DNA of 39,535 nucleotides from Deltaproteobacteria bacterium 13_1_40CM_4_68_19 (lineage in GTDB: Bacteria > Myxococcota > Myxococcia > Myxococcales > 40CM-4-68-19): positions 1 through 39,535 of the forward strand of contig MNFJ01000085.1 of the NCBI GenBank assembly GCA_001918155.1, given 5' to 3'. The first letter of the stretch is position 1, and the number at the start of each line of letters is the position of its first letter. The notes under the pieces were generated by a model that was not told the DNA's origin, ran no database searches, and saw only the letters and a program-made list of their open reading frames with translations. The position numbers and the translations under genes were made by a program. Positions 34,906-39,535 of the stretch are shown one piece after another.

Positions 34906-35469
34906 ATGAGTTCCTTGAACGAGCAGAAGCAGGCGCTGCGGGCGCAGGTGCGCGCGCGGGCCCCGAAGCCCGGTTCGCCCGCGTTCGTGGCCGCATCGGT
35001 CGGGGCGCAGGAGCGTCTCGCCGCGGCCGCGTTGCAGTCCGGCGCCCGGGTCATCGCGCTCTACCGGGCGCTGCCTTCCGAGTGCGGCACGGCGTCGGTC
35101 GCCGCGGCGCTGGAGGCCGCGGGGCGGGAGGTCTGCTATCCCGCCGTGGTCCCCGGAGCGCTCGCCCTGCAGTTCCGGCGCTCGGCAGGCGTCTTCGTCG
35201 CCGGCGCGCTCGGAGTGGAGGAGCCCACTGGCGGTCCGGTGTCGCTCGCCGACATCGACCTGCTGGTCGTTCCCGCCATCGCCGTGGATGCCGCGGGGCG
35301 ACGGCTCGGGCGCGGCCGGGGACACTACGACGCGACGCTGGCCGCGTACGGAGGACCGAGCGTCGCATTGGTGTTCGATTCGCAGCTTGTGCCGGAGGTC
35401 CCGGTCGGCGAGCATGATCGGCGCGTCGGCGCGGTCTGCACCGAGGCGCGGTGGGTTTCCGTCTCATGA
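34906..35469 (+). CDS. ygfA: 5-formyltetrahydrofolate cyclo-ligase
   Basis: The enzyme converts 5-formyltetrahydrofolate to 5,10-methenyltetrahydrofolate using ATP. The 187-residue product has the ATP-binding motif [11 protein letters not shown] near residue 133 (family form GxGxGYYDR) and the [16 protein letters not shown] segment. The Tyr-Tyr of the family is His-Tyr here, and the Arg after Asp is missing, both minor changes. The ATG directly follows a terminator T run and has no ribosome site. The ymdB start overlaps its stop in ATGA, so ygfA-ymdB-tyrS form a coupled operon. Confidence 0.9.
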   Translation: MSSLNEQKQALRAQVRARAPKPGSPAFVAASVGAQERLAAAALQSGARVIALYRALPSECGTASVAAALEAAGREVCYPAVVPGALALQFRRSAGVFVAGALGVEEPTGGPVSLADIDLLVVPAIAVDAAGRRLGRGRGHYDATLAAYGGPSVALVFDSQLVPEVPVGEHDRRVGAVCTEARWVSVS

Positions 35470-36257
35470 AGATCCTGTTCGTCGGCGACATCGTGGGAAA
35501 GCCAGGGCGCAACGCCGTGCGCCAGCTGGTTCCGCGCCTGCGGGAGCAGCACGCGCTGGACCTGTGCATCGGCAACTCGGAGAACTCCGCCGGCGGCGCA
35601 GGGATCACTCCGGAGAGCGCCGACGAGCTGCTGGAGGCCGGAATCGACCTGCTCACGAGCGGCAACCATACGTTCGCGAAGCGCGAGATCGGCCCGTACC
35701 TCAATCGGCCGGAATCGCGGCAGCTGCGGCCGGCGAACTATCCCGAAGGTGCACCGGGGCGCGGCCACGCGGTGTTGACGGCGAGCTCGGGAGCGCGGCT
35801 CGGCGTGATCAACCTCGAAGGACGCGTGTTCATGAAGCCGCTGGATTGCCCCTTCCGCACCGCGGACCGGCTGATCGAGTCGATGCGCGCGCAGGGCGTG
35901 CTCTGCATCTTCGTGGACATGCACTGCGAGGCGACCAGCGAGAAGAACGCCATGGGCCATTACCTGGACGGCCGGGTCAGCGCGGTGCTCGGCTCGCACA
36001 CGCACATCCAGACCGCGGACGAACGGGTGCTCCGCGGCGGCACCGCGTACATCACCGACGTGGGAATGTGCGGCCCCTGGGACAGCGTGATCGGCCTGCG
36101 GAAGGAGAATGCCATCGAGCGGTTCCTCACCCAGCGGCACTCGTCGTTCGATCTCGCGCAAGGGGACGTCCATCTCCAGGGGGCGATGGTGGAGATCGAC
36201 GAGGCCACCGGCCGCGCGCGCAGCATTGCGCGCGTGCAGCAGAGAGTGGCGGAATGA
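35466..36257 (+). CDS. ymdB: YmdB-type metallophosphoesterase
   Basis: The 263-residue protein belongs to the TIGR00282/YmdB family, which in B. subtilis hydrolyses 2',3'-cyclic AMP and affects biofilm choice. The metal ligands are visible: GDIVG (Asp8), NSENSAGG (Glu, Asn), SGNHTF (His), and [11 protein letters not shown] (two His). Length is typical. The start ATG lies in the ygfA stop and the tyrS ATG lies in its own stop, so the three genes are translated together. Confidence 0.92.
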   Translation: MKILFVGDIVGKPGRNAVRQLVPRLREQHALDLCIGNSENSAGGAGITPESADELLEAGIDLLTSGNHTFAKREIGPYLNRPESRQLRPANYPEGAPGRGHAVLTASSGARLGVINLEGRVFMKPLDCPFRTADRLIESMRAQGVLCIFVDMHCEATSEKNAMGHYLDGRVSAVLGSHTHIQTADERVLRGGTAYITDVGMCGPWDSVIGLRKENAIERFLTQRHSSFDLAQGDVHLQGAMVEIDEATGRARSIARVQQRVAE

Positions 36258-37495
36258 GCTCGGAGCTGCGCAAGGCGACTCCCGAAGAGCAGCTCGGGGA
36301 GGTCACGCGCGGCGCGGTCGACGTGCATACGCGCGAGGACCTGCTGCGCAAGCTGCAGAATTCGTACGACAAGCAGGTGCCGTTGCGGGTCAAGATGGGG
36401 TTCGACCCGACCGCCCCCGATCTGCACCTCGGCCACACGGTTCCGCTCGAGCGCATGCGGCGTTTCCAGGAGCTCGGCCATACCGTCATCTTCCTGATCG
36501 GGGACTTCACCGGCATGATCGGCGACCCGACGGGGCGCAACTCGACGCGGCCGCCGTTGAGCGAGGAACAGATCGCCGCGAATGCCGAGACGTACAAGAA
36601 GCAGGTGTTCCGCATTCTCGATCGCGACCGGACCGAAGTGCGCTTCAACAGCGAATGGCTGGTCCCGCTCGGCTCGGCGGGGCTGATCAGGCTCGCCGCC
36701 CGGTACACGCTCGCGCGCATGCTCGAGCGGGAGGACTTCAAGAGACGCTGGGAGAAGGAGGTGCCGATCGCGCTGCACGAGCTGCTCTATCCGCTGGCGC
36801 AGGGATACGATTCGGTGGCGCTGAAGGCAGACGTCGAGCTCGGCTCCTCCGACCAGCTCTTCAACCTGCTGGTCGGCCGCCAGTTGCAGAAGGAGTACGG
36901 TCAGGCCCCGCAAGTGTGCCTCACCGGGCCGCTGCTCGAGGGAACCGATGCGCGCGAGGTGAACGGGAGGATCGTCGGGGACAAGATGAGCAAATCGCTC
37001 GGCAACTACGTCGGCATCGCCGAGCCGCCGCAGGAGCAGTACGGGAAGCTGATGAGCATCTCGGACGGCCTGATGTGGAGGTACTACGAGCTTCTCTCGC
37101 GGCGATCGCTGGCCGAGATCGAAGCGCTGCGCCGGGGGCACCCGAAGGCGGCGAAGAGCGAGCTGGCGAAGGAGATCGTCGCCCGCTACCACGGAGCGGA
37201 AGCGGCGAGGGCCGCGGAAGAGCAGTTCGAGCTGGTCCACAAGCGTCGCGAGGTCCCGGAGGACGTGGAGGAGCGGGCGATCGCTCGCGATTCGGGAGCG
37301 GACGCGGTGTCGCTGGCGAAGACGCTTGCTCAGCTCGGTCTGGCGTCGTCCGGGTCGGAGGCTCGCCGGCTGATCGCCCAGGGCGGCGTCAGCGTCGAGG
37401 GCGAGCGGGTGTCGGACCCCAACGCGAAGCTCTTGCCGGGCGTTCATCTGCTCAAGGTCGGCAAGCGGAAGTTCACGCGGGTGACGGTGACGTAG
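36254..37495 (+). CDS. tyrS: Tyrosyl-tRNA synthetase
   Basis: TyrS charges tRNA-Tyr. The 413-residue class I enzyme has HLGH (58-61; variant of HIGH), the tyrosine-binding segment [22 protein letters not shown] (244-248) and a C-terminal S4 RNA-binding domain (about 350-410, with [16 protein letters not shown]). The [10 protein letters not shown] wording fits the second bacterial TyrRS branch (TyrZ-like). It is the third gene of the ygfA operon and is followed after one base by a hydrolase gene starting at GTG. Confidence 0.96.
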   Translation: MSSELRKATPEEQLGEVTRGAVDVHTREDLLRKLQNSYDKQVPLRVKMGFDPTAPDLHLGHTVPLERMRRFQELGHTVIFLIGDFTGMIGDPTGRNSTRPPLSEEQIAANAETYKKQVFRILDRDRTEVRFNSEWLVPLGSAGLIRLAARYTLARMLEREDFKRRWEKEVPIALHELLYPLAQGYDSVALKADVELGSSDQLFNLLVGRQLQKEYGQAPQVCLTGPLLEGTDAREVNGRIVGDKMSKSLGNYVGIAEPPQEQYGKLMSISDGLMWRYYELLSRRSLAEIEALRRGHPKAAKSELAKEIVARYHGAEAARAAEEQFELVHKRREVPEDVEERAIARDSGADAVSLAKTLAQLGLASSGSEARRLIAQGGVSVEGERVSDPNAKLLPGVHLLKVGKRKFTRVTVT

Positions 37496-37496
37496 G

Positions 37497-38264
37497 GTGA
37501 GCAAACGTCGCTGGGGTCTTGCCGTCGGCGGCCTCTGTGTCCTGGCGGTAGCGGTGGCTGGAAGTTGTTCACAGACGGCAATGATCTTTCCGGCGCCTCC
37601 GCAAGGCCGCGAGCCCGCGTATCCGGACAACCTCGTCAAGACTTCCAGCGCCACGTTCCTCTTCTTCGAGGGCAAGAAGGTCGTCGCGTACTTCCATGGG
37701 AACGGCGAGGACCTCGCCGATTCCATCCCCATGATCTCGCTGCTCCGATCGCTCGGGATGGGCGTCCTCGCCGTGGAGTACCCCGGCTATGGGGTCGCCG
37801 GTGGGAGCCCGTCGGAGCGAGGCGCGTATGCCGCCGCAGAGAGCGCCCTGCTCTGGCTGCGCTCGGACCGGCAGATCGGTCCGGAGCGGGTCGTTCTCCT
37901 CGGCCAGTCGCTCGGCACCGGCGTCGCCTCCGAGATGGCGAAGCGCGGCCTCGGTGCGCGGCTCGTCCTCATCTCGCCGTTCACCTCCGTGGTGGAGATG
38001 GCGCGGCGCATGTTTCCGTTCTTCCCGGCCGCCTTCGTGCGGCACCCGTTCGACACCGAGTCGAAAGCGCCGGCGATCGCGCTGCCGGTGCTGATCGTCC
38101 ACGGCACTGAGGACGAGGTGGTCCCCTTCACGATGGGCGAACGGCTCGCGCGCCTGTTCCCGCACGCCCAGCTCGTCCCCCTGGCCGGCGGACAGCACAA
38201 CGATCTGCTGACCATGCACGCGATCGCGATGCGCGAAGCGCTGTCGCCGTTCCTGCGGTTCTGA
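37497..38264 (+). CDS. Alpha/beta hydrolase, putative lipoprotein
   Basis: The 255-residue protein starts with a hydrophobic segment ending AGSCSQ, a likely lipoprotein signal (Cys about residue 24). The hydrolase fold shows the FHGNGED oxyanion region, Ser in GQSLGTG, Asp in HGTEDEVVP and His in GGQHNDL, so the triad is complete. Its substrate is unknown; related proteins of this size are called serine aminopeptidase S33-like or BEM46-like. The GTG at 37497 is one base after the tyrS stop, which suggests cotranscription. The next gene starts 32 bases beyond its stop and has its own promoter-like sequence. Confidence 0.85.
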   Translation: MSKRRWGLAVGGLCVLAVAVAGSCSQTAMIFPAPPQGREPAYPDNLVKTSSATFLFFEGKKVVAYFHGNGEDLADSIPMISLLRSLGMGVLAVEYPGYGVAGGSPSERGAYAAAESALLWLRSDRQIGPERVVLLGQSLGTGVASEMAKRGLGARLVLISPFTSVVEMARRMFPFFPAAFVRHPFDTESKAPAIALPVLIVHGTEDEVVPFTMGERLARLFPHAQLVPLAGGQHNDLLTMHAIAMREALSPFLRF

Positions 38265-38287
38265 TTCCGTCTCCCCTGTCGTAGACT
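38259..38287 (+). promoter_or_regulatory. Promoter-like TTCTGA-N17-TAGACT
   Basis: TTCTGA (38259-38264) and TAGACT (38282-38287) are 17 bases apart. The -10 box ends 9 bases before the ATG at 38297, with no ribosome site. A leaderless mRNA is likely. Confidence 0.45.
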
Positions 38288-38296
38288 CGCCGGTCG

Positions 38297-38794
38297 ATGC
38301 CGACGGACCTCGATCAGGAACGGGAGCGGGTAGACGCCGAGGAGCGGGAGCTCGTCTTCGACCGGTTCACGAACGACGACGCCCTCGAGCTCGGGCTCCT
38401 CCTGGTGGAGAAGGCGCGCGCGCGGCAGCTCGCTATCGCCATCGACGTGGAGCGCAGCGGACAGCGCCTGTTCCACTTCGCCGCCGCGGGGACGACGCCG
38501 GACAACGCGGCGTGGATCGAGCGCAAGAAGAACCTGGTCAAGCGCATGTTCCGCAGCTCGTATGCCGTGGGGCTCAAACTCGCGGCCGAGGGCAAGACGC
38601 TCTCCGAGCGGCTGGGAATTTCGCCAGAGACATTCGCGGCACACGGCGGCTGCTTCCCCGTACTCGTGAAGAACGCCGGCTTCGTCGGCACGGTCACGGT
38701 GTCGGGCCTCCCGCAGAAGGACGATCACGATCTCGTGGTCGAGGCCATCCGCGAGTTCCTCGACCGTGCCCGCCAGGCGGGCGATCGGCGTTAG
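38297..38794 (+). CDS. UPF0303/HbpS-like (DUF336) protein
   Basis: The 165-residue protein has the GlcG/HbpS-like fold of DUF336 proteins: DDALELGLLLVEKARARQLA at the start, FHFAAAGTTPDN, WIERKKNLVKRMFRSSYAVG, and FPVLVKNAGFVGTVTVSGLP near the end. UPF0303 proteins (yeast YBR137W group) are small and some DUF336 relatives bind haem; no metabolic role is proven. The protein is soluble with no signal sequence. It is transcribed in the direction of the upstream hydrolase but probably from its own promoter. Confidence 0.8.
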   Translation: MPTDLDQERERVDAEERELVFDRFTNDDALELGLLLVEKARARQLAIAIDVERSGQRLFHFAAAGTTPDNAAWIERKKNLVKRMFRSSYAVGLKLAAEGKTLSERLGISPETFAAHGGCFPVLVKNAGFVGTVTVSGLPQKDDHDLVVEAIREFLDRARQAGDRR

Positions 38795-38847
38795 GCCCCC
38801 GGAATCGTTTGCGCCTCCCGGCCATCCCTCATGCCATCGGGAACGTC

Positions 38848-38861
38848 CCTCCTCGAGGAGG
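38848..38861 (+). promoter_or_regulatory. Palindrome hiding the ribosome site of the EamA gene
   Basis: CCTCCTCGAGGAGG is a perfect 14-base palindrome. As RNA, CCUCC pairs with GGAGG around a UCGA loop. GGAGG is the Shine-Dalgarno of the GTG at 38871, so the hairpin could mask it. The rest of 38795-38870 shows no gene. Confidence 0.4.
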
Positions 38862-38870
38862 TAGCTCGCG

Positions 38871-39535
38871 GTGACACGCAGAGGTTGGCTGCTCTTCCTG
38901 GCGCTGTCGGTGATCTGGGGGATCCCTTATCTCTTGATCAAGGTCGCGGTCCGGGAACTGACGCCCGCGAGCCTCGTGTTCCTGCGCACTGGCCTCGGCA
39001 CGCTGCTTTTGCTGCCCGCGGTGCTGAGGAATGGCAACCTGCGCGCGCTCCTGCCGCGCTGGCGAGCGATCCTTCTCTTCACCCTGGTCGAAGTCGCCCT
39101 TCCTTGGTGGCTGCTCTCCGACGCCGAGCGGCGCATCAGCAGCTCCCTCTCGGGGCTGCTCGTGGCCTCGGTCCCACTGTTGGGCGCCCTCCTCTCCCGG
39201 CTGACGGGCGCCCACGAGCCACTGGGCGCGCGACGGCTCGCCGGCCTCGGAGCGGGGTTCGCCGGCGTCGTAGCGCTCCTCGGGCTCGACCTCAGCGGAG
39301 ACGTTCCCGCCATCGTGGAACTGACGCTGGTCGTGCTCGGGTACGCTCTCGGCCCGCTCGTCATTTCGCGGCGCCTTGCCGATCTTCCCACCCTCGACGT
39401 GGTGACGGTCTCGATCGGGCTCTGCGCGCTCGTCTACGCCCCGGTAGGGATCGCCCAGCTCCCGCCGGCGATGCCGTCGCCCGCCGTGATCGGCGCGGTC
39501 GCGGTGCTCGGAATCGCCTGCACGGCGGTGGCGTT
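38871..39535 (+). CDS. EamA family (DMT) transporter, cut by window end
   Basis: The visible 221 residues begin MTRRGWLLFLALSVIWGIPY and include the EamA signature SVIWGIPYLLIKVAVRELTP, followed by at least six hydrophobic helices (for example FLRTGLGTLLLLPAVL and SSSLSGLLVASVPLLGALL). EamA proteins are 10-helix drug/metabolite transporters, usually about 290-310 residues, so about 75 are missing at the end. The substrate cannot be told. The GTG start is preceded by GAGGAGG, part of the palindrome at 38848. No stop codon is reached within the window. Confidence 0.85.
   Translation, partial: MTRRGWLLFLALSVIWGIPYLLIKVAVRELTPASLVFLRTGLGTLLLLPAVLRNGNLRALLPRWRAILLFTLVEVALPWWLLSDAERRISSSLSGLLVASVPLLGALLSRLTGAHEPLGARRLAGLGAGFAGVVALLGLDLSGDVPAIVELTLVVLGYALGPLVISRRLADLPTLDVVTVSIGLCALVYAPVGIAQLPPAMPSPAVIGAVAVLGIACTAVA

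Overview
The window is a GC-rich (roughly 68-70% by eye), gene-dense stretch of bacterial chromosome. Its content points to the Myxococcota (old delta-proteobacteria, Anaeromyxobacter/Myxococcus-like): a CarD/CdnL regulator, two eukaryotic-like Ser/Thr kinases, a soluble FHA-GAF class III cyclase, a PilZ protein, DUF507, a patatin-like phospholipase, and very short intergenic gaps with GTGA/ATGA start-stop overlaps. There are no rRNA or tRNA genes, CRISPR arrays, insertion sequences or phage modules. Nearly all genes are housekeeping, repair, translation or signalling genes. The order reads as a core chromosome with small accessory or decaying patches.

Layout. 1-2850: a frameshifted RskA-like anti-sigma protein (minus), a possible 57-aa protein (minus), queF and a DUF2231 membrane protein (plus), then a three-gene membrane-stress cluster like E. 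coli yqjDE (minus). 2848-6406: two small unknown genes, a zinc-ribbon Ser/Thr kinase and a zinc-ribbon/FHA/GAF adenylate cyclase (both minus). 6482-11607: truD, a frameshifted secreted peptide gene, a zinc-ribbon protein plus fdhD (minus), and two exported proteins (DUF4091, DUF3108; plus). 11673-19196 (minus): carD, cysS, a GNAT acetyltransferase, uvrB, uvrC and DUF507. 19337-27242: comEC (divergent from carD), two small minus genes, glnE and a patatin. 27328-30298: ilvE, a Fic-fold protein with a ruined catalytic motif, a sugar-transferase pseudogene and a PilZ protein. 30509-33580: nfo, a DHH phosphoesterase and a cysteine desulfurase, tightly packed. 33593-34507: a second kinase (minus). 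34723-38264: a candidate 6S RNA followed by ygfA-ymdB-tyrS-hydrolase. The window ends with a UPF0303 protein and a cut-off EamA transporter.

How the genes work together. uvrB-uvrC and nfo cover nucleotide and base excision repair. cysS, tyrS, truD and queF serve translation and tRNA modification. glnE and ilvE belong to nitrogen and branched-chain amino acid metabolism. The kinase/cyclase pair, the second kinase and PilZ are signalling proteins. Nothing resembles a defence island or a secondary-metabolite cluster.

Most interesting points: (1) the Fic-family protein at 28621-29400 keeps the fold and part of the inhibitory helix but has lost the catalytic His and other core residues; (2) a candidate 6S RNA with two mutually exclusive closing stems and a strong terminator ending 4 bases before ygfA; (3) a family of nested inverted repeats with cTTCGg loops, some containing the neighbouring stop codon; (4) several promoter-like sequences whose -10 box lies 8-10 bases before the start codon, suggesting leaderless mRNAs; (5) three broken genes (two one-base frameshifts and one nonsense/truncation). 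All calls come from reading the sequence without database searches.
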